Of a DNA stretch of 64,000 bases, positions 31,711 to 42,010 are shown one piece after another (positions within the stretch are counted from its first letter, which is position 1; each line of letters starts with the position of its first letter). The notes beneath the pieces were generated by a model that was given only the letters and a program-made list of their open reading frames with translations, was not told the origin of the DNA and searched no databases. The stretch is from positions 1,438,571 to 1,502,570 of the forward strand of contig JASEVX010000005.1 in assembly GCA_031761405.1 (NCBI GenBank). The letters run 5' to 3'. The stretch comes from Serripes groenlandicus. Taxonomy: Eukaryota > Mollusca > Bivalvia > Cardiida > Cardiidae. The position numbers and the translations under genes were made by a program.

Positions 31711-32411
31711 CTGAACACAAGTATATAAGTGATACTCCAGCGTATGATCAGCGAGGATATTCAGTTAAGAAAACTATAAGGGACACCCCTGTGGAGTACA
31801 TAAAGAGTGATTCCAGCCTCGAGTCTGATAACAGTCTAGACATGCCCGTTTGCGACGATTGTGGTATCGTGTTTGGTGACGTTCATTCTTTACAAAATCA
31901 TGTCAAACGATGGTGTAATAAGCGTTCTGCCACGGAGGATCACTCGGAAACGCCTCCATTAAAACGGTGGATATCCTATGACCAGAGCGAAGAAGATGTA
32001 AAAGATAAAGACAGCGAAGAACACAAAGTGTTTGAAGTCATGTACCGTAAAGCTTCGAACAATAATGAAAAATCTTGGCGAAAAAAAGTGGAAAAGTATG
32101 AGCGAGATGGAATGTCCAATGACGAGGCCAAGAAAAAGGCAGACTCAAAAATAGTAGCGGAAGATACAACACATGTCTTACGTATGTATAGCCAACTGCT
32201 TCTCCACACATTCCAATTAGAACACGGAGTCATTCACCAACGTGTCATGGAAGATGTACACGAACTCGTGTCCGAGGGAATGATACTAGAACAGGCCATA
32301 CAGTCGGCCATTAAAAAACACAGTTATTTAATAGAAGGTATAGTGAAGTCTGAGAACGACGACGTTAGCTATGGTGGTAGCGACGACAGTGATGGTGAAG
32401 ACATGCTATAA
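31668..32411 (+). CDS. C2HC zinc-finger protein, right copy
   Basis: 247 residues from the internal ATG at 31668, overlapping the ATPase by 43 nt. The frame is open from 31587 (stop TAG at 31584-31586), so about 27 extra codons upstream could be read by -1 shifting from the ATPase. C2HC finger at 62-83, basic/acidic helical region, acidic C-terminal tail. Identical to the left copy. The stop codon overlaps the TATAAGGGG motif of the next gene. Function unknown; its constant partnership with the ATPase suggests a packaging or core role. Confidence 0.65.
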   Translation: MRLRPNIFEQNVSVAEHKYISDTPAYDQRGYSVKKTIRDTPVEYIKSDSSLESDNSLDMPVCDDCGIVFGDVHSLQNHVKRWCNKRSATEDHSETPPLKRWISYDQSEEDVKDKDSEEHKVFEVMYRKASNNNEKSWRKKVEKYERDGMSNDEAKKKADSKIVAEDTTHVLRMYSQLLLHTFQLEHGVIHQRVMEDVHELVSEGMILEQAIQSAIKKHSYLIEGIVKSENDDVSYGGSDDSDGEDML

Positions 32412-32415
32412 GGGG
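32407..32415 (+). promoter_or_regulatory. TATAAGGGG promoter-like motif, right 86-residue gene
   Basis: CTATAAGGGGAGGA overlapping the preceding stop codon, 66 nt before ATG 32482. Confidence 0.45.
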
Positions 32416-32481
32416 AGGAAAGTTACAGCTAATAGCCAAAGATAAAACTATCACTCGCTGTGTACTTCACTTACGTCAACG

Positions 32482-32742
32482 ATGGATAGAGTAGAAATGT
32501 GGACACGACATTTTCAACGGATGGCCGAAGGGAAGTTGAAACCTAATCATAAAGGACAATACGTCGTGGAAAAAATTCAGATGGGTGGGACGATGAAAGA
32601 ACCCACCATTAACTTTGTGACACCCGTGGCTCAAGCTGTTGAACTAGCCAAATCAGAGGTATCCAGTAAAAGACAACATACCATGATTGACAATGCGAAA
32701 AAGGGGTATCGAATACACGGACCACCGGGACTACGTGACTAA
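32482..32742 (+). CDS. conserved-type 86-residue protein, right copy
   Basis: Mirror of 28465-28725 with the same translation. The 70-nt gap after the C2HC gene carries only the promoter-like motif, so this gene may have its own transcript. Two AATAAA signals follow at 32902 and 32954. No family is named with confidence. Start choice: first ATG of the frame, directly followed by the W-T-R-H-F-Q-R-M-A-E-G segment. Confidence 0.6.
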   Translation: MDRVEMWTRHFQRMAEGKLKPNHKGQYVVEKIQMGGTMKEPTINFVTPVAQAVELAKSEVSSKRQHTMIDNAKKGYRIHGPPGLRD

Positions 32743-32901
32743 ATTATCGGAAAGAAAATGCCGGGGGGAGCCCTAAATTAACCACGTTTACAACATAACG
32801 GAACGGTTGACAGTTATTCATAGACGTCATGGATGGAATATGAGACGAATTGACAATCATTTTTATCCCTTAATGAATCGTAATTTGTGAATACTGTGTT
32901 C

Positions 32902-32959
32902 AATAAATAGTGTTAGTTATTTTGATTATGCGAACTACAATACTTGATTATATAATAAA
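32902..32959 (+). terminator. poly(A) signals, right cluster
   Basis: AATAAA at 32902-32907 and 32954-32959, with T-rich sequence about 25-40 nt beyond the second. Confidence 0.5.
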
Positions 32960-33136
32960 ATTGTAGAAATTGTATTCATGTCTTTGTTTTTCATTTACCC
33001 CTTGCGCTGCTTATTTAAAGTACAATGTCATGAAAACATTGATCGGATATCTTTCAACTTCGAATATACTCATATCTCGATGAGAGCTTTCGAATGATAT
33101 ACAAATTGTAAACATCGGTTCAGAACTAAGGAAGAT

Positions 33137-33349
33137 ATGACCATTGTAAAATATAATGACGACACTTCCGGTTTACAGACAGACCAAACTTCCGGTTTGA
33201 CCTCCTCAATCGATAGAGTTTACGAAACCCTTTTCAACGAGTCCAAACACGACTACATTCGGACAAGAAATAAAGGAGTTATCGGCATTTACGCATTAAG
33301 AAGCCTTTTGACGCACTTTGAAACAAACACATATTTAAAACGACGATAA
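33137..33349 (+). CDS. hypothetical 70-residue ORF, right copy (doubtful)
   Basis: Mirror of 27858-28070, beyond the poly(A) signals. Nothing recognisable; listed because it is the only frame on the gene strand in the ~2.3 kb between the signals and the terminal repeats apart from 34307-34540, which merely spans repeat units. Confidence 0.15.
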   Translation: MTIVKYNDDTSGLQTDQTSGLTSSIDRVYETLFNESKHDYIRTRNKGVIGIYALRSLLTHFETNTYLKRR

Positions 33350-33896
33350 CTAGAGAACTAATATTCGTAGGACCATAATTTTTTCATATATGAAAAGGGC
33401 GCAACGAGATCTTTCCAATGGTATATCAAACTTGAGGATCGGGGCAAGTTCATTTTGGGGGTTTAAAAATCTCTCATATTACATAACTCGAAAACGGCTG
33501 AATATTTTCTCTACAACCCCGGGTTTAAATGAAAGCTTTTGGTGACCTCTATCATTTGGTAGCATAAAGAGAAAAAGTTAAAGCGTAAATAGTGAAATGA
33601 ATTAGTAAAAACTGATTTGACGCTTTTAATGGGCTCCTTTTACCGCTATATTTGAAATATGATCAATTTGGTAAAGTCGTGTATAACTTCACTGACACTT
33701 TTCAAGTGCAAATTCAAACATAATAATAACTTTCATCATGAAGGATAAACTTTTGAACAGCAGTGTAAAGGGTTATTCTCAGGCAAGTGTTAACGTGCAG
33801 ATGTTCTTCAGACACTGTGGCGCCGTTTGGTTTAAAGCAGTCTATTCATCCATTGTCCACGTTTTCTTTGGCATTTCAATGCTATATTGTTCTCAC

Positions 33897-34899
33897 ACCT
33901 GTTGAGTTTCTGATGAAATATCCGATAGCGATGGTGAAATATCGAATCTAAAAATAAATTGGGACATGCGCATCGGTCATTTGAGATCTGGACGTTCTAG
34001 AGGTAAGACGTTAAATTTATTGCTTTACCATACATGTTTGACTGCGTGCTTCGACTCGACTATATGACATACAAAAGGGATATATCGTGTTTAGCATTTC
34101 AAAAGGTCTTTGTCCGTACTTCCGTCACCAAATGAACACAATCTGATGACTCTGATAATGGGTCAATGCTAACACACCTGAGAGCAATACGATGAGGGTT
34201 ATGAGTTTGAAACTCTGTCAATATTCAGGTTTTGAAACCGCACTGTAAAGTGTTATTCTCAGACAAGTGTTAACACGTTCGTTGCAGGTGTTCAGACGCA
34301 GACAGTATGGCGCCTTTAAATGAGATTAACTTTGTCATTTCAATGCTCTATTGTTGGTACACCTGGTCTGATGAAATATTCGATAGTGGTTGTGAAATAT
34401 CGAAACTAAAAATAGATCGGGACCTCTGTCATTTGAACTCTGGACGCTCTAGAGGTAAGACGTTACATTTATTGCCATACATGTTTGACTATGTGCCGAC
34501 TATACTAAAGGGATATATCGTGTCGTATGGATTCCCATGAAACAATGTAGCAAAGGGTAGGTCGAATTTCTCCGCCAGCTCCAACACTTTCTAAATATAG
34601 ACCCATGATGTCATTCTAAATATAGAACTATTAGAAATATCTATTTATAGTAAATGACATATAATCTATTTATAGTAAATGACATATAATCTATTTATAG
34701 AACATGACACATAATCTATTTATAAAAATATGGTGAAATACCGAGTCTAAAAATAGATCGTGGTGTCAGGACATGCGCATCTGTCATTTGAACTCTGGAC
34801 GTTCTCGAGGTAAGACGTTACATTTATTGCTTTACCATACATGTTTGACTGCGTGCTTCGGCTCGACTATACGACATATTAAAGGGATATATCGTGTCG
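33897..34899 (-). repeat. three diverged ~150-bp direct repeats, right arm
   Basis: Mirror of the left-arm set: units near 33897-34091, 34377-34518 and 34727-34899. The 77-residue frame at 34307-34540 crosses one unit and is not counted as a gene. Confidence 0.7.
34591..34725 (-). promoter_or_regulatory. six MEF2-like decamers on a 25-bp period, right
   Basis: Mirror of 26482-26616, about 560-690 bp from the right terminus. Confidence 0.55.
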
Positions 34900-35101
34900 T
34901 ATGGATGTCTCGTGTCAGGTTTCCCGAAACAATGTAGCAAAGGTTAGGTCGAATTTCCCCGCCATTATTTTCGAGGGTTCCAACAACATACCCGCTAGAA
35001 TCTATTGGTAGAAGGCTAGAGACAAATCGTTGGTGGTCTCGCCCGAAGGGTGCTACTGAAACACTTGCTCCATTGTTAAAGCTTTCTAAATATAGACCCA
35101 T
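34832..35101 (-). CDS. hypothetical 89-residue protein, right copy (doubtful)
   Basis: Mirror of 26106-26375, reading inward from the right end. No domain recognised, and it overlaps the CTAWWWWTAG motifs. Confidence 0.2.
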   Translation of the reverse strand: MGLYLESFNNGASVSVAPFGRDHQRFVSSLLPIDSSGYVVGTLENNGGEIRPNLCYIVSGNLTRDIHTTRYIPLICRIVEPKHAVKHVW

Positions 35102-35186
35102 GATGTCATTCTAGATATAGAACTAAAATGGACATGCGCAGTCATTGTATAACTACAAAATGGCGTCCTCACTCCTGTCAATCCTT

Positions 35187-35257
35187 ATATGCAAATGAGA
35201 TACTATAAATAGTAACTAGGTCAACAAAATGGCCGCCGATTACGTCATCTTTGTTTA
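35187..35257 (-). promoter_or_regulatory. subterminal CRE/YY1/MEF2/octamer motif cluster, right
   Basis: Mirror of the left cluster: ATGCAAAT, CTATAAATAG, CAAAATGGCCGCC and TTACGTCA approaching the terminus. Confidence 0.3.
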
Positions 35258-35282
35258 CACCTAAACCGACGCCTATACTACT

Positions 35283-35288
35283 AATGAT
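35283..35288 (+). repeat. 6-bp target-site duplication, right
   Basis: AATGAT directly after the ACTACT terminus, identical to 25919-25924. The inferred empty site is a single AATGAT between 'catatattg' and 'attagagtgg'. Confidence 0.8.
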
Positions 35289-35580
35289 ATTAGAGTGGAA
35301 CGAAAAATACTGATTACACAGTATGGGGGTTGATACAAAATCCTTTTTTTTATTATGCGCATCTGCTATCTAAGTAGTTCCTGTTTATATTAGCACATTG
35401 TTATATTGACAAGCGCGTATCCAGGCTTACGCACGAACGCCAATGCGTACACTTCGTCAGAGAAATTGAAAAAATAAAAGGTTCAAATTTGCAATAAAAA
35501 TTGAAGGCTGAGGAGGGTAACGGCTATGAAGAATGAAGAATGAGTATCAGTCTACCACTTCGTGCAGTTTGGTTAGAACC
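35289..35580. other. right flank of the palindrome
   Basis: Unique non-palindromic sequence, no gene seen. Confidence 0.35.
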
Positions 35581-35584
35581 GACT

Positions 35585-35740
35585 CGATCGGTGGTTTAAT
35601 GGTTATGATGTCCGCCTCGAGAGCGGGCGGTCATCCCCGGTCGGGTCATACCAAAGACTTGACTGTGGTAGTAGTTATTTATCTCCATGGTGCTAAAGTG
35701 TTGCGGACGGGTGAACTGGCGTAAGGATAAACTTCAAATC
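35585..35740 (+). mobile_element. tRNA-derived SINE
   Basis: GGTGGTTTAATGGTTATGATG resembles an A box and anticodon-arm start, followed by CCGCCTCGAGAGCGGGCGG and 'ccccggtcgggtcataccaaagactt'. A headless relative is at 46470-46590. The frames across it are by-products. Confidence 0.5.
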
Positions 35741-37200
35741 AGCACTGATAATGTACACAGGAAACACCGTATAATGACTGAAATACTGTTTTTGGCAATG
35801 TATCATTTCCCAAAAACATTTGTAAACGTCATCTGTTTTATCGAAGAGTTATATGTGACAGATAGATTATACATGTTGAAATTGATATTAAACTTCCGCC
35901 GAAAGTTACAGGTTTGATACAAAGATTTACGTCTGAAAGTAAGACAACATGCATGTTCATCTTTTATATATATAGTTTAATTTATTTATTCAACGATCCA
36001 TGTGGAAACAAGTTACAAGTTACAAAAATACAAACATATTAAACATACAAGAAATTACACGTAAAACATGGCAGTATGATATTTCTTTAAAACAAACACA
36101 CCAGATCTAGTAGCACATGCACGCTATCAGAGCACTAGATGAGGGGCCCATACTTCATGTTCTTAAATTATTATCAGAACTCCGAACCATTTGGTGTGCT
36201 TTCTCAAAAGACTAAGGTCTGAACAAATATGGAGCGTCTTCCTACCATACGCATCGAGATTTATTATCGTAATTAACCGTGCATCCGTGATCTAAGTGCA
36301 TCCTGCAAGATACGTATATTGTATCCTGTGATTAAGCGTGTTGTTCCTTTCCTGCAATGTTCGATAAATGTGTTGATGTTGTACGAATGTAGAGTTAAGC
36401 AGTTCTCTGATGAGATTATTAACTAACACACACGAGATGTTTCTACAACGTTATTCACTAATATAGAACGTCTAGACGTATAACAAGAGACAGGATAGAG
36501 CGAGCGAGTTTCAGACGATATTTATGTGAGTTATGAGCATGCGTATTTTACAAATAAGTAAAACTATGGTCCATTTCAATAATGGGACGTATACTACAAT
36601 ACACTAGACGCACATCCTGGTTTACAATGGACTTTAGCCGTATTTGTATGTAATGATCACATATACAGGTCATATCATAATATTGCATTCTGTCATCTTA
36701 TTAAAAGACAATGTACTGGTAAAGTGTAGTTTAACATAAGTGAAACCGGAAACAACACCAAGTTTCACATTATCGTAGGACCATTTCTCCCTTTGTGACA
36801 GGACCACCCCTTCTAAATACTAAAACTTTTGTCTTATCCGTAATGACCTGAAGTTTATTTTGTTGACAAAATGTATGTAATGTATTAAGCTGTTTTTGCC
36901 TCGTCCAAGTTTCGTTATCCCCGCCCAATGAATAGTCCGTTAACCGACGTGACCCTTGTTAGTGTATACAAATCGGCTCGTGAATCCATCTGTTAAAGGA
37001 CAACGCTCGGCTGAAAACAACCCGCTTTGATATGAAAGATATCGATCTCAACTAAATTTATTTTAGATGCATTTCATTAACAAACACCTTATAATCAAGA
37101 AATTGCAATTTTAAGACGACTAAAAGTGCTTTTCGGTTCCGGTAATGGGCGCGGCCATTGTTTGCTTATCAGTCGATCGCGAGACATTCTGATAAGAATC
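35741..37200. other. unassigned intergenic sequence
   Basis: About 1.5 kb without recognised genes or repeats. The right end has GGGCGCGGCCATTG and a CRE, treated separately. Confidence 0.35.
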
Positions 37201-37220
37201 GTGACGTCATAACCCCTCAT
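37201..37220 (+). repeat. 20-bp inverted repeat with CRE, left partner
   Basis: GTGACGTCATAACCCCTCAT, exactly inverted at 42725-42744. Both have a GGGCGC/GGC-CAT motif just outside. Possible termini of a ~5.5-kb element holding the THAP exon. Confidence 0.45.
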
Positions 37221-37384
37221 CGGTTCATTTATCACACAGTAAAGTATACACATAGCCGGTGGTCGAAATTAAAAATTAAACATCGTAACTATAAAAAGAA
37301 TTTACAATAGTTTGTGAAATACTTTAACGTAAAATTACTTGCTCAAATAAGAGTTCTTGGTGCATATATTTGTTTCGAATACAG

Positions 37385-39160
37385 GACAAAAGATCCCATG
37401 GACAAAAGCTCCCATGCTATTTTTGACAGGGTGGACAAAAGGTCCCATATCATTTTAATAGGGTGGACAAAAGATCCCATGTTATTTTAACAGGGTGGAC
37501 AAAAGTTCCCACACCATTTTGACAGGATGGACAAAAGATCCCATATTGATGAGCCATCCAGGTTTTTGTCTTAAGGTGACAGACAGTTAAGGCGTTGAGT
37601 ATATTTACTTCTTATTAAATGATTTCATAGAAAAATAAACCAGAAAAAACCAAAGAGATTAATTAAGTCAAATTTATTCCCTGTTAATAAAAATTATGAA
37701 TAAATATATGGCAAACAAAATATAGCATATGGTAACTACTAGTGTTGAAAATTTAGCACATCATGATAATAAAACAATGAAAAGTGGATGTACATTTATT
37801 TACAAACAAAACTGCTTTCAAAGTAGTTCATGCAGACATATTCAATCAACACACAGTCTGGTCATTGTCATTAACACAGCTATTTATAAAGTTCACACCA
37901 ATAATATGCTCAATGTTTTATTTTTCACAGTTTATGTAAAGAGTTCAATTAACAACACAATTTAAACTTTGATTGCCTTTAATTTAAAATAGCAGGTGAT
38001 AACTTTGACCCTCTACATTAATTGGCTGTTTACCTTGAAATTCACATCCATTATATGCTCAATGGATAGGAATTATATATTCATATAGTTTATTCATTTC
38101 AATCTCTTTATTACTGACTGATATATATTATAAGTGGGATCTTTTGTCCACCCTGCCAAAATGATGCGGGAGCTTTTGTCCACCCTGTTAAAATAACATG
38201 GGATCTTTTGTCCACCCTGTAAAAATGATGTGGGAGCTTTTGTCCACCCTGCTAAAAACAGCATGGGATCTTTTGTCCATGGGATCTTTTGTCCGGCTCC
38301 CAACCATCATTTTAATAGGGTGGACAAAAGATCCCATGTTATTTTAACAGGGTGGACAAAAGTTCCCACACCATTTTGACAGGATGGACAAAAGATCCCA
38401 TATTGATGAGCCATCCAGGTTTTTGTCTTAAGGTGACAGACAGTTAAGGCGTTGAGTATATTTACTTCTTATTAAATGATTTCATAGAAAAATAAACCAG
38501 AAAAAACCAAAGAGATTAATTAAGTCAAATTTATTCCCTGTTAATAAAAATTATGAATAAATATATGGCAAACAAAATATAGCATATGGTAACTACTAGT
38601 GTTGAAAATTTAGCACATCATGATAATAAAACAATGAAAAGTGGATGTACATTTATTTACAAACAAAACTGCTTTCAAAGTAGTTCATGCAGACATATTC
38701 AATCAACACACAGTCTGGTCATTGTCATTAACACAGCTATTTATAAAGTTCACACCAATAATATGCTCAATGTTTTATTTTTCACAGTTTATGTAAAGAG
38801 TTCAATTAACAACACAATTTAAACTTTGATTGCCTTTAATTTAAAATAGCAGGTGATAACTTTGACCCTCTACATTAATTGGCTGTTTACCTTGAAATTC
38901 ACATCCATTATATGCTCAATGGATAGGAATTATATATTCATATAGTTTATTCATTTCAATCTCTTTATTACTGACTGATATATATTATAAGTGGGATCTT
39001 TTGTCCACCCTGCCAAAATGATGCGGGAGCTTTTGTCCACCCTGTTAAAATAACATGGGATCTTTTGTCCACCCTGTAAAAATGATGTGGGAGCTTTTGT
39101 CCACCCTGCTAAAAACAGCATGGGATCTTTTGTCCATGGGATCTTTTGTCCGGCTCCCAT
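37385..39160. mobile_element. fold-back element of GGACAAAAGATCCCAT repeats, with 857-bp tandem duplication
   Basis: The left end has ~50-bp units 'agggtggacaaaagatccca' and the right end the inverse 'gggatcttttgtccaccct', giving long iterated inverted repeats. From 37449 to 38302 the sequence is repeated at 38306-39159 (offset 857), apparently without change, including both short ORFs. The junction falls in the right-hand repeat block. No transposase. Confidence 0.75.
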
Positions 39161-39281
39161 TTGTTTCTGTAGTGTACTAAATCGACTAAATCATGACCCC
39201 TTCGTGAAGGATATTGTGGGTGGGGTAGTGTTACGAAAACCATACAGTTTTGTTACTGGAATTTGTACAAGCGAATGAACA

Positions 39282-39632
39282 ATGTCTCAGTGCCAGGCAA
39301 TTCACTGCACAAACAGACAGGGAAATGGCAAGAAAAGCTTCTTTCGGTTTCCGAAACCTGAAAAGGGAATTGAAGAGAGAAAATTGTGCAAAAAATGGAT
39401 TGACAATTTGAAAAATGGAAAACTTCGGATTGAAACATTTCGTGACTATAAACATATGGTAGTGTGTGAAGATCATTTTACGGAAGACTGTTTTTCGGGG
39501 AGCTTCAGTAGTACAGTGTTTGCATCAACAATTAATATACTGAAAACATCATGCCTTTATTTGTTAATAAGGTGTTATAACCAATATTCAGTTAAAAAAT
39601 ACATGCATGCAAGTAATTATATAAATATATAA
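39282..39632 (+). CDS. THAP-domain zinc-finger protein, 5' exon
   Basis: The first ~71 residues form a THAP domain: C4-x4-C9, FRFP at 21-24, W39, then C62-x2-H65 with F66. THAP is a C2CH DNA-binding module of P-element-type transposases and host regulators such as THAP1. After about residue 75 the frame drifts into low-complexity, AT-rich codons. The coding exon therefore probably ends at a splice donor near 39515-39575 (several GT options), and the ORF end at 39632 is unlikely to be real. No catalytic RNase H-like region was found in the window. It may be the 5' exon of a host THAP gene, or a transposase remnant given the inverted repeats at 37201 and 42725. Confidence 0.65.
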   Translation: MSQCQAIHCTNRQGNGKKSFFRFPKPEKGIEERKLCKKWIDNLKNGKLRIETFRDYKHMVVCEDHFTEDCFSGSFSSTVFASTINILKTSCLYLLIRCYNQYSVKKYMHASNYINI

Positions 39633-40820
39633 ACATATCCACATTGTGACCACAAAAATTTGTAGGGATTTTTTCAAACCTGAACTCGTGTGATTGATCA
39701 AGTAATCAGGGACACTCTATTACATATAAATTATAATTGTATTGTTTTGTAATATACTGTGGTGAATCAACCAGTTCCAACTCCAGGTTCAGTTATTAAT
39801 TCTTTCCAATGTTTGACAAAAGTAATTTGTACCTGGTATAATCATAAAGCTGTTAAAGGTTTTATATGCTAGCATATTACACCGTTATTTACAGACAGTG
39901 ATCAATATAAAACTGGTCAAAAAGGGCAATTTCTAAACAGGACCAAACTAATACTTATTATATCATTTATTTACAACTAGTATGAGAAAGTAAAATTAAA
40001 AGGATTTATCTGAATTTATATAATTACAATACATCTGATCCCCTGTGTGCAACTTGTAACATAAATCATAATATATATATAGAGAGAATTCAAGTGAAGT
40101 TTCTTCTTTTGTCACCATTGTTATTTGTATCTTGAAGTCTGCATCATCACAGAAAAGGTTAGTTCTACAGAACAATTAGCATAAATTAAAATATAATTCT
40201 TTATAATCTACAGCATATGACTTTGAAATTATAAAATCCAAAATACAGAAACTCTCAATAAAGGATATTTTTATCAATAAATATTATTCCATTATATGGA
40301 CAGTTTCAGTTAAGAAACACTGTTTTACTGGAATAGAGAATCACTATTATTTATAAATCATTTGTTTTCTTCAAAATTATAAAAATTGTCAAATCAAAAT
40401 CATCATCATCAAGTAACTTACAAGCTGATAAGATTACATCAAAGTGTCATAAAACACACTAGTGTGCCTGTACATCACAGCCAGATGGTCACACAGCAGG
40501 GGACCAACCATAAAGTACTGTCAATCAATGATAGTATTCTTTTGTTATGCAAGGGTCAGTCCAAGAACACCACCCTCTGCACAGCATGGGTCATAATTTT
40601 TTGTAGTTTTTTTTTGTAATTAAAAGAAATGCCATTTATAAGCAAGAAAATTTATTAAAAATAAATCAGTTGATAATAACAATAAATGTTATATTTTACT
40701 TTCTCCTGATTTTCATTCTTTTTTACAGTCATATAAATATCAAAATCATTCATGCATATCCCCATTTTAATTCAAGGAGACCACTTTGAAAACATCTAAG
40801 CAAATTTTGGGTAAACCTGT
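39633..40820. other. unassigned AT-rich sequence
   Basis: No exon is evident. It could be intron following the THAP exon. Confidence 0.35.
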
Positions 40821-40823
40821 AAT

Positions 40824-41325
40824 AACCTTTTTCCTCATACTACAATTCTGCAGCAGACGACTTTGAACAGATTGTGTAATATTTTGTAAAAAAATGGAAA
40901 ATCTTTATAATTAAATGTATAACCTATGACTAAAAGTGGAAAATATTGTGGCAAAAGGAGTAATTGCATGTTTTGTTCAATTTATTCTTTTGTCACTATG
41001 TTTTCATAAAGCCATCTGCTGCAGAGGCATCAGAAATTGTCTATATTAGGGAAAGGGTTGAAGGATATAATATATGTAAAGAGTTGAAACGTTTTGGCAA
41101 AAAGTGTCTGCTGCAGAAATTCTCAATAATTGCATGGAAAACCTATGACTAATAATAGATAACATGATTGCAAAAGGAGAAATTGCCATGTTTGAGCAAT
41201 TTCATATTTTGTCACCATGTTTTAATGAATAACCTATGACTAAAAGTGGAAAACATTGTGACAAAGGGAGAACATGCTTGTTTTGTGCAATTTCTTCTTT
41301 TGTCACTATGTTTTATACTCAATTG
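40824..41325 (+). mobile_element. piggyBac-like MITE and adjoining partial copies
   Basis: 'taacctttttcctcatac...ctgcagcagacgactttgaa' to 'atattagggaaagggtt' (40824-41058) is one copy. 41090-41325 holds two partial right-side bodies. Confidence 0.6.
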
Positions 41326-41379
41326 TGTATTCGCTACATACATAATGTACTGAGAAATAGTGTGTGTAGGCGCACTTGA

Positions 41380-41518
41380 TATGTACGCATATGTATATGT
41401 GTATGCGTCTGTTTAATCATGCGTACATGTGTGTATCTGTGCATGTGTACATGTATATATATAGACATGAGTATGTATGTATATGTATATATGTGTTGAT
41501 GTATATGTATGTATATCT
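41380..41518 (+). repeat. TATG/TGTA-rich microsatellite
   Basis: Alternating 'gtatatgtgtatg', 'catgtgtacatgtatatata' sequence; the Tyr/Met/Val-rich ORF across it is low complexity. Confidence 0.75.
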
Positions 41519-42010
41519 TTTCTTCTCACCCTTTGTTGATCATCTGTCTGTAAATTCCTCTGTTAGATCTTCTCATATGTACATTTGCTACTGCCCTTCG
41601 GATCACTTCATATTTCGTTTCGATGAGGTGCTCCTCAGGGGTATATAAGAATATATCCTGCGAACAGTGAAGACTCTGGTGGCTCTGCTCATTCGAGCAG
41701 AATATCCAGAGTTTTCACAAACATTACCTCTGTATTTGTTGCGTTTATAACGTTAATGAATGTAAGTGTAGCCTACTAAATGTATATACTAAATGTATAT
41801 ATCTGTGTCTATTGACAAATGCCACTGCACATGTGCAGAGCTTCTGAAGCATATTTCTCTGCACATGTGTCGATGTATAGGTGAATTTCAATCAATTTTA
41901 CGAAATGAATAATGTCCGTGTAAATCTGTTTAATATTCAATGTTTGTCACTTTTTGTTCAATGTTTATGTCAACCTTCTCTGTTAACCTTTGTTTTGTTT
42001 CTTTGTATAT
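41519..42010. other. possible retroelement-derived non-coding sequence
   Basis: An imperfect hairpin (GTGAAGACTCTGG...CCAGAGTTTTCAC, 41668-41720) and a TATATAAAG near 42006 are visible. Origin unclear. Confidence 0.3.

Larger units (their letters stand above)
25925..35282. mobile_element. palindromic Polinton/Maverick-like (adintovirus-like) element
   Basis: A 9,358-bp inverted duplication symmetric about 30603.5. ORF pairs mirror exactly (29497-30519 with 30688-31710, 28796-29539 with 31668-32411, 28465-28725 with 32482-32742), so there is no net indel. Termini are 5'-AGTAGTATAGGCG and its inverse, with exact AATGAT on both sides. AG/CT ends, short terminal repeats (here AGT twice) and a 6-bp duplication are hallmarks of Polintons, which replicate by protein-primed synthesis. 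Each arm encodes a packaging-type ATPase, a C2HC zinc-finger protein and an 86-residue protein. Protein-primed polymerase, integrase, protease and both capsid proteins are absent, and usual Polintons are 15-20 kb. I infer a helper-dependent fold-back derivative. The flanks are not palindromic, which argues against a simple read-folding artefact. Confidence 0.8.
30630..35282 (+). repeat. right arm of the palindrome (4,653 bp)
   Basis: Inverted counterpart of 25925-30577; genes on the plus strand, reading toward the right terminus. Confidence 0.85.

Noticed and set aside
25925..35282. Palindrome as a simple assembly or read-folding artefact
   Set aside because: A folded read would mirror the flanks too; here symmetry stops exactly at an AATGAT direct repeat, and the centre has its own asymmetric 52 bp. 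Still needs read-level proof.
37449..39160. Repeated 78- and 69-codon ORFs as a duplicated gene pair
   Set aside because: They lie in non-coding parts and repeat ends of a fold-back element; their duplication follows the 857-bp DNA duplication, with no domain or codon bias.
41600..41650. Hammerhead ribozyme of Penelope-like elements on the minus strand
   Set aside because: CTGAGGA and GAAAC are present at suitable distance, but I could not find convincing stems I and III or a cleavage triplet.
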